Origin: Epiperipatus broadwayi | Lineage: Eukaryota > Onychophora > Udeonychophora > Euonychophora > Peripatidae | Reading direction: 5' to 3' | Length of the DNA: 64,000 nt | Assembly (NCBI GenBank): GCA_028023455.1 | Contig: JAQFVV010013302.1 | Location: forward strand, 1 to 64,000 | Shown: positions 13,456-26,090 of the stretch, piece after piece | How the letters are laid out: each line of letters starts with the position of its first letter | How positions within the stretch are numbered: position 1 is the stretch's first letter | Program-made: the position numbers and the translations under genes | Notes under the pieces: model-generated | Seen by the model: the letters and a program-made list of their open reading frames with translations, nothing else | Databases searched by the model: none | Told to the model about the DNA's origin: nothing

Positions 13456-15907
13456 TTTAACGGAATATATGCCGTTACATTATTTTAAAATGAAAATAAA
13501 AAGATCGTAAATAAAATTTGATTTATTAAAAAAAAAAAAAACTTAAAAAACTGAAAATTAAAAGTTGTTTAATATATATAGATCGCATGATGGACAACTT
13601 TAAAAACTTTTAAAAAATAAAAATATTTGAAAGTAATTTTTTTTTGTAAAAAAGTAAAGATATAAAGATTGATATTTTAAAAATAGAAATAATGTTGATT
13701 TCTATAGTCTTAGAAAATGGAAATGATTGTCTTATTAATTAAATGATTGTTCAAAAGCAAACTACCTCGTGAGGCATGTAAAATAAATTAAATGGTCAGA
13801 TAAGAGAATACAAAGAAATTAAATGACCAATGCAAATACGAAAATGACAGCACGGACCATAACTGAAACACGAATGGATTAGTGATGTCTTGCTCGTTGA
13901 ATCTCAAGATCTAATGATAAGAGACTAATAAAAATATAAAAGCCAAATTATTATTATAATTGTTATCTTAGAGCTGACTATGAATAGATCGTTATAACTA
14001 GCTATATTGCAGATTTTCACGATGTGGAAGTCTGCAATAAATTTAATTTTCCGGACAAACCAGCTGAGGCCTCTGGATGACAGTTCCTGACCAAATGCAT
14101 GGCAAGTCGCAGTTTCCTTTCAAAGAAGGACAAAATCTACGAAAGTGATCATGAAGATGGACTTCTCAATCTATTAAATCTGTAAAGTATGAACTATTGT
14201 GTCTATCTAATAAGAACTTTCCTAAAATTGCAAGTAATTAATAACTGAAAATAAGAACTCTTATCTGACTTAAAGAATGCAAATTCAATTATTGATATTT
14301 TTTTGTGTAGATGTTTAAGCAATCATTTCCATTTCATTTTTTTTTGTGTGTGTATTATGTTTTAACTAAAATGTACTAAATTTAAAGTTGGGTGTAGATA
14401 GCTGCATGGATAAAGATTAATAACTATGTTTAAATTCGTTTATGTTTAATTTAAGGGATTTTAATTTCAGGCTATTTGTTTCATGGTTGTGTCAGTGCTA
14501 GTGGAGAGATATATAGACGTTTATATTAATGTAATGTGAAATGTGTATAGCATATAGGGCAACATGCCCACCTGAATGCATGACCCCAAAGAGGCAGTCA
14601 TACCGTTGCAATGGTTGCAGATGTATTTCCTGCACCATTAACCCCTTCTAGCTCTATGGACAGGGATTGCACTCTTTAAAATATATATATATGATTCCTT
14701 AGTCTGACAGATGCACTTTCCTGTTCTAGACACGGATCATTTCCTTCAAATAATATCACGTTGTCAGATGCCCATTCCTGTCTGCGTGGTTTTATGCTAG
14801 CATCTTCATATTGCATTGATTGCGACTATATATCTGGAAGCAGGCATTGGGATTGACTATGAACTTTTAGTCTGAGATTGAATGAATGTTTTGATAAGTT
14901 TTAAGTGAAAAAAAAAATCTATGTAGACTATCTATGCTCGACATGCTAAAGTAAAATATAATTTAAATATCCATCAGTGCGATCTATTTAAAATAGTAAT
15001 TTAAATTAAAAAAAAAATATTAATGTTAAAATCTAAAAATAAATTTATTCCTCAATTTTAAATGTGCGTTAATAAAAATCTATTTGTGTGTTAATTACTG
15101 GCAGTGGCTTCTTTTATTTTATTGTTCTAAATATTTAATATATACTTTGAGAATAGAAATCTATTGAAACTTATAAATGTTTAAAATCTCTGCTACTCTA
15201 TGAGCTAGTGACCTTGGGCAAACGATCGGAATCCAAATATATAAATTAAAATAATTTTTTTTTTAAACTTAATGTACCTGCCTACTATATAAATTTTCTA
15301 GGTTCAAATGCCTAGTGGCGCCCTGTAGTGCAGATTACGTGAAGTCTCCTCCTCCGCCGATCGTTAAAATGGCGATCTATTCATAGTCAGCTCTAAGATA
15401 ACAATTATAATAATAATTTGGCTTTTATATTTTTATTAGTCTCTTATCATTAGATCTTGAGATTCAACGAGCAAGACGTCACTAATCCATTCGTGTTTCA
15501 GTTATGGTCCGTGCTGTCATTTTCGTATTTGCATTGGTCATTTAATTCCTTTGTATTCTCTTATCTGACCATTTAATTTATTTTACATGCCTCACGAGGT
15601 AGTTTGCTTTTGAATAATCATTTAATTAATAAGACAATCATTTTCATTTTCTAAGACTATAGAAATCAACATTATTTCTATTTTTAAAATATCAATCTTT
15701 ATATCTTTACTTTTTTACAAAAAAAAATTACTTTCAAATATTTTTATTTTTTAAAAGTTTTAAAGTTGTCCATCATGCGATCTATATATATTAAACAACT
15801 TTTAATTTTCAGTTTTTTAAGTTTTTTTTTTTTTTAATAAATCAAATTTTATTTACGATCTTTTTATTTTCATTTTAAAATAATGTAACGGCATATATTC
15901 CATTACA
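13456..15907. mobile_element. Element with ~535-bp inverted terminal arms
   Basis: Arms 13456-13991 and 15373-15907 are near-identical reverse complements, starting TAACGGAATATATGCCGTTA. Between them is 1.4 kb of non-coding DNA. The segment 13456 to about 15366 is homologous, in reverse orientation, to the whole element at 33510-35666. The body therefore looks like one complete LTR-like or foldback unit with an extra inverted copy of its end attached on the right. The flanks are (TA)n, so the target duplication cannot be defined. Confidence 0.8.
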
Positions 15908-16931
15908 ATATATATACAGTTTTATCTATATGGAGAAAAGCACTGATAAATGTACTGGGTCATGTATGTAAAGTTCTTACAGATATCTGCTGGTTTTAAA
16001 GGTAAATAATTTTTGACTAAGTTATTCAACTAGAAAAAAAATAATCAAAGAAAATAATGACGCAGAAACTTTTAGTGAAAATGACAATTTAAAAGTAAAA
16101 CATTTACAAACAAAGAATTAATTCATAAATGATTTTATTTTGAAATTTAAAAAAAAGTAAACTCATAAAATCTTAGTGTAAATGATGAAACAAAAAGCCA
16201 AGGGTTTTTTTTTAAAAAAATAACTTTCCTAACTGAATCACACAGTAATTTTCTTCTTTTTAAAAAAGACCCTTTTTTCCCATTAGAAATAATGAATTAA
16301 TTGATAACTTTGATTCATATTATCTATATTTTTTTATATAAACACATGTGCATTTTATGATGTTTGACATTGAATTAATTATAAACTTATGAAAATATTT
16401 TATGGGGATAAGTTTATTTATTGACTAATAAAATATCATTATGATATAAATGCCTGTGTGCGCTCACATCTGAATGGGTACTCAAATCTATGTTAAATCA
16501 ATCCTTAATTATGTACTATAAATTAATTGTTTTTATAAATCTATGATAATTCAAACATGTTAATTTTTAAATTACTATACTGCGTATCTATATGCTTATA
16601 TATATATATGTGTGTGTGTTATGTAAACCTATTGGGGCATATGCACAAATTACAATGTAATAATGGATTTCTTTTTGGTATTTTGAACAAAATCAGGCAA
16701 CTTAATTTATATGTATAGCCATATTTTACTGACCTTGATTTCATTTTAATTGTTATTAATAAATTTATATTTTATTGTTTAAATTATTCCAGTGAATTTA
16801 TTTAATTCTAAAATATTATAAATTATTATATGTTGTATTATATCTCTTGATCACAGTAACAGTTATAAAGCTTTTGCTTTCAGATGGGTTGGTGCATAAT
16901 GCTCTGTTATATAAAAGGAGTTTATGTTTAG
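15908..16931. other. No gene recognised
   Basis: A+T-rich DNA with short simple repeats only. Confidence 0.5.
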
Positions 16932-17004
16932 TGTAATGGACGTCCAGCTGATGATGATGCTATATGGCACAAAGGAGATATCCTTTAAAGTCCATGCATT
17001 ACAT
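16932..17004 (+). ncRNA. Candidate hammerhead-like three-way junction
   Basis: CTGATGA at 16948-16954 is enclosed by a stem pairing GTAATGGAC (about 16933-16941) with GTCCATGCATTAC (16990-17002). Inside lie a weak hairpin (stem II position) and a strong hairpin AAAGGA-GATA-TCCTTT (stem III position), followed by TA where the UH cleavage step would be. The conserved GAAA reads CAAA here, so activity is doubtful. It is not an obvious member of families A-D. Confidence 0.35.
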
Positions 17005-17409
17005 TTCATTTTAATTATTTAGAAATTAAGTTTATAGTTGGCCAATATTTTAATAGTTTTTAAGTGACCTGAGCATTGATGATAAGATGTTTTTAGTATT
17101 TCAGCATTATTTGACTTAGTGTTGTATTTTGATAAAATAGCACCTAAGTAGGTGCAACCAGATAGTTATTGTTTGTATTTCTGCCCTAGGTTTGGTACTG
17201 GCTAAATAATTAGACTGGTCTATAACAGACCCATTTCAAATCCAGTCACAAGATTGACTCTTGATTTTATTGTTGATCATTCAAGATGATGAATGATTAT
17301 TTTTGTCTGTAATGCTGGTGAACTTATAATTAATTCTGTGCTGATCTTAAATGTTAACTTCCAGATGATGATGAGTGCCATCATCCCAGGTTCACACCGA
17401 GACTCGGTA
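17005..17409. other. No gene recognised
   Basis: A+T-rich spacer. A 61-codon open frame at 17293-17478 runs into the family B repeat and looks accidental. Confidence 0.5.
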
Positions 17410-17664
17410 CTATTACAGTATATATATGTTATAACTGAAACACCCAGTCTTATTATATACCTGTGTCTATATATGTAATATATAGGGTATATGAGTACAG
17501 ACTTTCACATGACCCACCACTCTCCACTCTATCTCATAACACTGATACACTTGAACACATATATCTTTTCAACATATATGTTTTCAAGTGAATCAGTGTT
17601 ATGAGATAGTGTGGAGAATGGTGGGTCATGTGAAAGTCTGTGCTCATATACCCTATATATATGT
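17410..17664. repeat. Family B repeat, rearranged palindromic copy
   Basis: From 17410 the sequence matches the family B right-end segment (AACTGAAACACC to ATATATAGGGT) and runs straight into the family B start (ATATGAGTACAGACTTTCAC). It then folds back on itself: arms about 17479-17565 and 17575-17664, with several mismatches. The ribozyme-bearing middle is absent. The end-to-start junction is what a circular or tandem template would give. Confidence 0.75.
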
Positions 17665-18429
17665 TGTAGGAATTTGTTAATTTTTTTTATATAAATTTTG
17701 AACACATTTAAATATTTTATCGTTATAATTTATAATAGAAACTTAAAAATAATGCATTTGTAAAAATAGTTTTTGAACATTTTTTTAAAAATAAGGTCAC
17801 ACAATATAAGCATTTCTTTAAATTGTTAAACCAGTCTTGTTTTTCACAAAGCCATGAATCATCTGAAGAGTCAATTTCTACTGTTTTCGAGAGTCTATTT
17901 CTCTTCACATTCTTAAAATTCTTAGTGTTACTGTTTATTTTTATTTGAAACATTCGTTTCTTTTTTGAAGGGTACTAATTAATTATTCTAGAATGTTCCT
18001 TTAAAATAAAGTAAGAAAAAGAATAAATATAGAAAGGAAAAAAACCGCCAAAAATAATTTAATTTTACACTGCAAATGTAATAAAATAAAAGCTGGGATT
18101 TGAAATTGAAGTACATTTTGAAAGACGATTTCTAATTTTAAAAACCATTCACATCACAATTTGCACAGCAATGAGATATTATATGAATGTCTAATGCACG
18201 AATATATCTATAGTTGTGTGTATGTAATAATTTAATTTGTCTTAATTGTTTTATTAATTAATATTAAATGTTTAATGTAAAAATTCATTTATTATTAATC
18301 TAAGACTACTTCATCCAAAAAATAAGAACTTTAATTGATCATCTTAAATTTAATAATCCAGCTTCTAAAACACAATTTAATTATTCTGTACTTTATTTTT
18401 TTAAAATTTAAAACTTACTTTATTATTTA
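17665..18429. other. No gene recognised
   Basis: A+T-rich DNA. A 76-codon minus-strand open frame (17723-17953) has no recognised similarity and biased Lys/Asn composition, so I treat it as chance. Confidence 0.5.
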
Positions 18430-18690
18430 AAGCATGGAGATAGGCTAGCTTAATATAAACTGAGCATTGACTGTATATATGTGTGGAGATGATAACCTGG
18501 ACCAACTGACGATTGCTGGTTTAGCACGAGATACGTATATCGGTGATTGTTTATCTTTTCGACATGTGTGTGATCTATGAGATAGCATGGTTAGTTGAGG
18601 GTTGTGTCAAAGTCTGAGTTTAAACTCCCTATATATTACATATTGGAGTGCAGGTATGAAAAAGCCTGTACTGTAGAATATATATATATA
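18430..18690 (+). repeat. Family B repeat, inverted orientation
   Basis: Reverse complement of the left half of the family B copy at 45563-46051, from CTTAATATAAACTGAGC through the ribozyme segment to TCCCTATATATTACATA and the CCTGTACTGTAG end. It is diverged from the other copies. Confidence 0.75.
18501..18544 (+). ncRNA. Hammerhead ribozyme-like motif, family B (decayed)
   Basis: ACCAA (stem I), CTGACGA core, stem II TGCT-GGTTT-AGCA closed by U/C, then GAGA in place of GAAA. Stem III is TACGTA and the continuation is TATCGGT. Position 7 of the core is free to vary, so CUGACGA fits the consensus. The A13 to G change and a C-A mismatch in stem I predict an inactive copy. Confidence 0.65.
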
Positions 18691-20161
18691 TATTACTTTA
18701 TTATTAAATATTTACAGTTATTTTTTTTTTTAAATTGTTTATAGTTTTACATATATACATACATTATTTTTTTTTTAGATCTTCTATTCTTTCTATTAAA
18801 TTTGGCCATTGAGTATTATTTATGGAGCTGTTTTTATTTTTTAGGATATTGTTCTAGATAGTAGTCTTACGACTGCTAAAGATTTCTGTTGGCCATGTTT
18901 TATTTACTATACAATTTAAAAAGTACTTGATAGCATTCGTTTATGTGGTGATATATGCATTCTTGTATTTTGTCAATACATTGTATTTTTTATTATCAAA
19001 AACTTAGCTAATCACATTGATCTAAGCATGGATACTGTAATTAATGCACTATAAAGTTCAAAATTCTATTAAGTGAATTTGGAACATGTGAGTCATGATT
19101 GAAAATTGTCCAGTTAAGTTCTATGTGTGTGAACTACTGAGATTGCATGTTGAGACAAACCTGAGCTTGAAATTATCAATGATATATTATTTAGTTGGGA
19201 TAGTACTTTGAATAAGAATTTAGTCAGCATTGGGATGCATAAAAATTCTGAAATTTTGCTAAAGTATCTTAGCTATAGGTAGTATTGTCCAAGAGGGTTT
19301 TTATACTCTTATATGTTAGGAAAGTTCCTCCAGAATAAGGTAATGCATTTAGTAAATTTACTGGTGATAATATCACTTTGATCATTGACTATTTTAGAGT
19401 TTCTATATATGCCTAGATTTTTATACATGAAAAAAAAAAGGTTTTAGGGCACATACCCTTCAACTGTAAAATTTAATTATTGCATTCATTTTATTTATTA
19501 TGGCAATCAATAGTTTTATTCAAGGGGTATAAAACACCAGATGTCTCTCAAAGTAACATTAATTATTCATACTTTTACAACTGGATGTAATAACTTTGGT
19601 GATAATAGTTTAGTTTTATTTGCAAACTTGCTAAGCATCCATTAATTGGCTATTCATTTATTGCACACCTGTAAACATTGATGAGGTAATGGGTCTACCT
19701 CTATATAACTGCAACATGGACGGACAATTTTTTAGTCATTATCTGATAATTATATAATATGTTTAGGATAAGCAGAATATTGAAAAATCTCTGTGGTCGC
19801 CAAATGATGCAAATTTCATTGGTAGCTTGCTCTATCTGTCTGCTTAATTTGTCTATATAAATGGTATACAAATAGTGTTGCTCATAGTGATCTCTGAGCC
19901 ATCCATTCACTAGGTTTGAATGCAGTTGAGAGTTTCATCTAATTCTTGAATTCATGAATGGCTAGTTATTGGTACTATTGTAATAATTGTTTAAGTGCCC
20001 AAAATAAGTATTCTCAATTAATTACATTAAATGCAGTCTTGAAATCTATATGGTGGACTACATTTTTCATGCATAGTAGCTTCTTGAACCATTAGTATAA
20101 CTTGGGATGTCTGATGTTCTTTAACAGCATGGTGAAATTTGGATAGTTTAAGCAGATTCAG
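18691..20161. other. No gene recognised
   Basis: About 1.5 kb of A+T-rich DNA with simple repeats. No supported feature. Confidence 0.5.
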
Positions 20162-20173
20162 ATCATCAATTTT

Positions 20174-20639
20174 ATTAAAACAGGCAAAACTCTCCATACA
20201 CTATTTCCACCCAGTGCAAGCCAGAGTAATAAATGGATGCCAGAAGGCTTGTGCATAAAATTCCCATCTAGTGCCTACTAATATAATATCCCCAGACTAG
20301 TTTTTGGCTTGTGGCCTTCATCAGTGAAAAGTCTTAGATCTGAGAGCACATCCCCAGACTAGTTTCTGGCTTTTGGCCTTCATCAATGAGGAGCCTTGGA
20401 TCTGAGAGCACTGCACCTCAGATCCAAAGCTTCTCACTGATGAAGGCCACAAGCCAAAAACTAGTCTGTGGATATTGGATTAGTAGGCACTAGATGGGGA
20501 TTTTATGCACAAGTCTTCTGGCATTCATTGATTACTCTGGCTTATACTGAGTGGCAATACCATATGGAGAGTTTTGCCTGTTTTAATAACAGTTACAAGC
20601 AAGCATAAGAAATGGTGATCATGTGATGTTTATTGGTTT
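20174..20639. repeat. Family A retroelement-like repeat (466 bp) with 12-bp duplication
   Basis: Imperfect palindrome flanked by exact 12-bp duplications ATCATCAATTTT (20162-20173 and 20640-20651). The right end has the shared family A terminus GATCATGTGATGTTTATTGG. It contains three hammerhead-like cores, two on minus and one on plus. Each has a core mutation: AAAA for GAAA in the outer two, TTGATGA in the middle one. The internal core segment looks locally duplicated (20290-20420). Confidence 0.85.
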
Positions 20640-20864
20640 ATCATCAATTTTCTGAGATAATTTTTGCAAATATTTTTTGGTCAATGACTTTTCAACTATT
20701 TATTAGTCTCAAGTTAGTGACCATAAAACCAGTATTGATTTTTTTTTTGCCAACAAAATATTATATTAATTGATAAATAAGAAATCAATTTTAGTTGACT
20801 TATCGCTCAAGCAATTACACATATAGTAACAAATTATTTCATGACATTTCTTTTATATATTTCT

Positions 20865-20960
20865 TAGCTCTGATGAAGACTGCTGGACAGTCAAAACTGT
20901 AAGGAAAATAATGAATGGGGGGGGGGATTTGTTTGCATTAATGTGTATATGAAGGAATTG
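20865..20960 (+). repeat. Family D repeat fragment with hammerhead-like core
   Basis: CTGATGA at 20870-20876, stem II GACTG-CTGGA-CAGTC, then AAAACTGT (GAAA mutated to AAAA) and a tail with TTTGCATTAATGTGTATAT shared with 58170-58205. Single-armed and probably dead. Confidence 0.65.
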
Positions 20961-23379
20961 TTGTAAATATATATTTATATGATTATATGAAGATATGCAA
21001 AGATAGTGAAAAAGAAGAATAAGAGAATATACTTCTGACATTTCTTTTAGATATATGTTTGCATGTGGTTGTCATTTAATGGCTACAATTTTTTTTTATA
21101 TTATAAAATATCATTCTATTTAGATTAACACCTGTTAAGTAATTGCTATCTTGTGTTAAAAAAGGAATTCAGTTGGCATTGATTGTAGTATCCTGGCATA
21201 GTTTACTGTTGATTTAACAAGTTTTGATTTAGTGTAATCTTTCTTAGTTTATATACCATTGCATTCTGATTATAAAGAGTACATTAATGATAAGTTGCTT
21301 TCTGTAATTTGTGAATCCCAAATTCTATCTGTTGTATATTTGTTTTTGTGTTTAATATGGTATTAATCTCTTGGTTACCATTTAGTGGAGGAGGCCTTTG
21401 CACACAAGTTATTTAAAGTGCTTTTAAACATTAACCAGACCTTTATTGAGAAATATGATTTGCTCTCATATAATAATTACAAACTATGATATCATTAAAG
21501 ATGTCATCAATAATTAACTAGATCCCATGGAATAGCTTGCTTGATAATGTAAACATATTTAGGAATGTTACAGTGTGGTGTAATTATTCTTAGTGTTACA
21601 TATACATGGTCAGAGGAAGGACACATTTATTATGTATTTGTTGTTGATGGTGTTATAAAAAGATCTATCAAATATGATCCTCATTCATCTGTAAAGGTTC
21701 CAACACTTAGTAGATATAGCAATGACAGTAGTTTTAGTGAATGGTGACCAAACTCAATTCTCGTTGCCTGTGGGATTGTGTTATACGTGCAGTTAAAATC
21801 ACTACAGAAAATGATAGTGACTGGATTATTTATAATTTTGCTTTGTGTGATGTGCAATATCTGAGACATATTTTGCTTTGTTGTAGGTACATATAGCAAT
21901 TAGATATTTCTGTGATGTGTACAGAAAGGGTATTATAATTGTATTTACTAGCTGGTGTAATATATTGTTTGCTCTTTGGTATCTTTATACTTATCAACAC
22001 TGCATTTTCCTGAATGGGCAATTTGTTTGCTTAAGAATAAATATTCATTTTTTAAACACTTCTGTAAGTAAAGGTGATGTTAGTAGTGAGAGTTTTGTTT
22101 CTGTGAGCATGATTACAATTTCCTTAAATATATTCATAAATTGCTTTAGTTATACTATTATTTGATATGCATTAACACAATTACATTTTTTATTTTCAAG
22201 GCAATCTAACTTTTATGACTAATAATCAAATGGTTTGTTGCTCACCAATTGTTAGAGTAGTGATCTATATATCCAGAATACCTTTCTACCATTGATGAAA
22301 ACTATGCAAAGCCCAAAAAAATATGATTAAAAGCTGTGTAAAAAATTTGCCTTATAATAATGACTATTCTGAAACAGGTTAGTCCTTTTCATTTCTTTAT
22401 CTAAGAATTGTTTAGTCATACTTCGTTGATAATTGTTTCATCACAATAGAAAGGATATAAATAATATGAGTAAAATTAACCTTCGAACAGATATTGCACA
22501 ACAAATGGATCTCCAACAAAGGCAATATTAGTGAGTTTTGAATCTTTTATTTTTATATTTATCCAGATATCCATTTACTGACCAATACTGGACAATTGGA
22601 TTAGCTAGAAGTATAAGCCAGATTAGAACCTGGGTCACAAGAATATATATTTTTGTACCATGATCACATGTAAATGGAAAATTCTAAAAAACTTCATTTG
22701 ATTCAATGGCAAAATAGCTTACAATGAAAAAAAGTTCCTAATTTTATTTTCAGTAGCAAATTTTTTATTTGAGATGAAATATCTACCTTTATTCAAATGA
22801 AATAGGTCATTGGTAACCCCATTAACTGTGAAAGTTTCTCAAGAAATAAAGCACTCACAACAATATAAAAAAAAACCATAGTGGTGCATAATAATTGGAA
22901 CTATTTCTTTTAAAAGTTAAAAAAAGTAATATTATTCTTTAATTAACTAAAAACAGAAATTAGTCAAACATTAAATTATCATTTAAAGCCTCCAAATTAA
23001 AAATTTAACAATTTGGCAAATCTCACATTCAGATTAACATGGCGATTTTCTACACAAATCCTAATAATTAACAGGAAAATTGCATCCGTGTTGTTCTAAA
23101 AACTTCCATTTTTATGCATAAAACCATAATCTCAGATAAAAATAAAAATTACAGTATCAGTTAAGTTAAAAGTATAGTTTTTTTTTTCGATCTAATATAC
23201 TATTATGCTAGAATTTTTTAGCCTTATGCTACTACCAATGTAAATCTACATTCGAAAATCGAAGTAAATAAAAGTAATAAAAACAGGTTAAAAATATTAT
23301 CAAAACAAATTCCTCTAATACTGAAACTGATTGTGATCATTTTATATGTAGTAAAACTTCTTATGCAAATATTGTATAA
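20961..23379. other. No gene recognised
   Basis: A+T-rich DNA. Overlapping open frames of 60-82 codons (21565-22165) have no recognised similarity. A possible B-box-like motif near 22620 is too weak to call a SINE. Confidence 0.45.
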
Positions 23380-24720
23380 GTGCTCGTAATGAAAATAAAG
23401 CTGGAAAAAAACAATATTATAAATAAAAACATTTCAAAAATGTACAGTTTTGAAGATGACAATTTGTGCATTCCGGAACAAAATATTAATGAAAAAGATA
23501 ATCTTAATAAAGACAATTTTATATTAGTCATTGACAAATTCAATGCATTGGTATCAAATACTTTGTTAAAATAGTTTTAAAAATTCAAAAATGAAAAAAT
23601 GAATGAAATTCCTGAGGGATGAATTTTACAAACATATAGCAGAAAAATATTTGTGGGGATTGTTTTATAAAATTTTGGCATATCCTAATAACCACTATAC
23701 AGTTTTGGAGTTTAATAATATCGCACAGAAACAAATTTTCCAAAAGAATATTCATTTCCTAAATAACAAATTTATTTGTTATATAAATACAAACCAACAA
23801 ATAAAAAACTAGGAGAGCAAATCAAAAATTACCATGTTAGTTTCACTAGTTATGATTTACAATCTTTACTTACCAATTAGGGAAAATCAGTAACTTTAAA
23901 TATTTATTTGAAAAAAAAGTCACAGTTCGTGTCCTAACTAATATTGCTATATTTGACACTATACTGAATAAAAATATTCAGCCTTATGATATATCCACAC
24001 TACACTCCATGGATAGTTCTCCTCTTATCAACACATTTAAAGGCATACGTCCACAATGTTTCTTTTGCAAATCCAGGGAATATCTCATCAAAACATGCCT
24101 GAATCACATTTGTTTGGAGGGTGGTTTCAAAAATCCAAAGACCCATCAATGCTCAAAAAATAGATCACACAATAATGAAGAGCTACAAATAACCTCAGGT
24201 ACATCATCATCACATAATCCACTTTTGAATAAAGACAACCACATTGAACATAACCTAAACAGTTCCACATTAGTTGAAATAATAACATTAATCGACACAC
24301 CACTGAAAAAATCATTCCATCATTTCCATTACTTGAAAAAAATATGTCTATAACTGAATCAGATATGAAATACACAACAGATAACCCACTAAGTGTCAGT
24401 ATATCTGATACTGATGTAGAAAGAAATACATTTCTAAAAGTTGGTGGAAAAAAATAAAAGGCAAAAAATTTCGGATAAAAACATTCTAAAAATAACACAA
24501 CAAATCCCAGAAAAAAATAACTCATATGATAATCAAGATTCTGTATCATTAATACATTTTACCAAAAAAAAAAATCTAAGTTTATTCATTTAACAGTAGA
24601 AAATCATACATTTCCTATAGTAGAAATAGGAATTCAACAAAAATTAGATATCAGCAAAACCATCACATCTCAAGACCAATCCTCTGCCATCGCAGAAAAT
24701 GATACAAAATAAAGTATTAA
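23380..24720 (+). pseudogene. LINE ORF1 (gag-like) relic
   Basis: Open pieces at 23380-23574, 23603-23812 and 24009-24353 lie in succession on the plus strand. The third has a nucleic-acid-binding-like CFFCKSREYLIKTC Cys pattern near its residues 18-31, as in LINE ORF1 or gag zinc knuckles, although the expected His is not clear. The region is Lys/Asn/Ile rich and interrupted by stops. Assignment rests on position upstream of the endonuclease and on the Cys motif. Confidence 0.45.
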
Positions 24721-24832
24721 GAAAAAAATTAAATATTACATTAGAATCCAGTGTGTCACACAAAAATCACCTTAACTCTCATCCCATTTTCCAAGTAACA
24801 AAATCAATTATACCAAACATTATAATGGTATA

Positions 24833-25313
24833 ATATATAGGGTATATGAGCACAGACTTTCACACAACCCACCACTCTCCAGTCTATCTAATAACACCGA
24901 TACACTCAAGCACATATATGCTGAAAAGATAAATAATCACCAATATACATATTTCATGCTAAACCAGCAATCATCAATTGGTTCAGATTATCATCTCCCA
25001 CACATATATACTATAAGTGCTCAGATATATATTAAGATAGACAATCTTTATACTTTAATGGACAGGCTACAATCTATTACACACTCTAACTCTTCAACCA
25101 TCCATCCAATTGAAAATCTGATGACGGTCACCCTGAGGCTGAGATTCTTGTCACACCCATGACAATCTGAACCCCACATGTACAGGACATAATCCATTAA
25201 ATACATATGCAAGGATGGGCAGACATCTCTACAATGTGAAAGTCTGTGCTGATATACCCAATATATTACATATATAGACACAGGTGTATATATAATAAGC
25301 CTGTGTTTCAGTT
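24833..25313. repeat. Family B repeat (481 bp) nested in a LINE, 14-bp duplication
   Basis: Flanked by exact 14-bp duplications ATTATAATGGTATA (24819-24832 and 25314-25327), and it starts ATATATAGGGTATATGAG. The last 80 bp or so is the end-plus-start segment in inverted orientation, giving a 32-bp inverted terminal similarity (GGGTATATGAGCACAGAC and its complement). No open frame is credible; short frames inside (24956-25162 and the antisense) are chance. It interrupts the LINE and is therefore younger. Confidence 0.9.
24939..24982 (-). ncRNA. Hammerhead ribozyme-like motif, family B (C3 mutated)
   Basis: On the minus strand: ACCAA, TTGATGA (C3 changed to U), stem II TGCT-GGTTT-AGCA, GAAA, stem III ATA-TG-TAT, A17, then TTGGT pairing with ACCAA. 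Only the C3 change departs from the consensus core, and that should abolish cleavage. Confidence 0.75.
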
Positions 25314-25589
25314 ATTATAATGGTATAGCAAAATTAATATCAAAATTGACTTTTAAAGTAATATAAAAACACAATTGACTGGAAAAAGCCAAAAACATTT
25401 TTATTCTGTATTGTAAGCAAAAATAGTTAAGTCACTGTGGTTTATTCTTGCTATCAAAATGATTAAATTAAAAAATAGAAATTTAATTATTGTTTTAATA
25501 TTTTTTTTCCCATGTGGAGTTTTAATATTTAATACAGTATAAAATTTAATACATATAACAGATAACACTCAGTTTTATTCTTAATGCAT

Positions 25590-26090
25590 TTAAATATAAC
25601 ACAGATTAATGGAAGGGGAATTAACTCACTTCAATACTTATTTACATCGGCAACTGACTCATACAGTTCAACTCAAGCATAAGTCTATTGAGTGAAACAA
25701 AATATTCATCTCACTCAAAAAAAATAACCCATATAGATATCTTAATACATTTGAATTCCTTAAGTTATCACAGTCTGGTATATCAGCAGCTGGAGTAAGA
25801 ATGATTATACACCACAATTCTCCATTTAAGCAATTTAAAATCTTATATCTTTTGATTCCAATATGAGCATAATAACACTCTATCATAATTTCCTCACAAT
25901 AAGCATAATCACAGTATACATTTACAGCAAAACAGAATTAATATTGAAATTAGTGTGGCAGATAAATTTGCTTATTTCTACTAATCCCCATCTTATAATT
26001 TTAACTGGTGATTTCAACATGTCATACTCAACTTTTGTGAAGAAATACCTCCACTGGATTAATGCCTGACTTATGAGTGCAGAAGGATTC
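25590..26090 (+). pseudogene. LINE AP-endonuclease relic
   Basis: Contains INGRGINSL-like sequence near 25603 and a clear LIILTGDFNM near 26000. The latter matches the conserved GDFN-type motif of apurinic endonuclease domains in LINE ORF2, with Asp and Asn in place. The frame is broken by stops and at least one frame change. It sits downstream of the nested family B copy and upstream of the RT. Confidence 0.65.

Noticed and set aside
21565-22165. Overlapping 60-82-codon frames as a small gene
   Set aside because: No similarity, overlapping on both strands, no splice or promoter pattern.
22595-22665. tRNA-like SINE relic with a B-box-like segment
   Set aside because: Only one box resembles the consensus, with no A-box or tail.
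24127-24549. 140-codon minus-strand open frame
   Set aside because: Antisense to the LINE gag-like relic; composition is that of a reverse-complement shadow.
25110-25160. Second hammerhead on the plus strand of family B (CTGATGA, GGCC hairpin, GAGA/GAAA)
   Set aside because: In 24833 and 45563 the core and a compensated stem II are visible, but I found no stem I partner and spacing differs between copies. Noted only.
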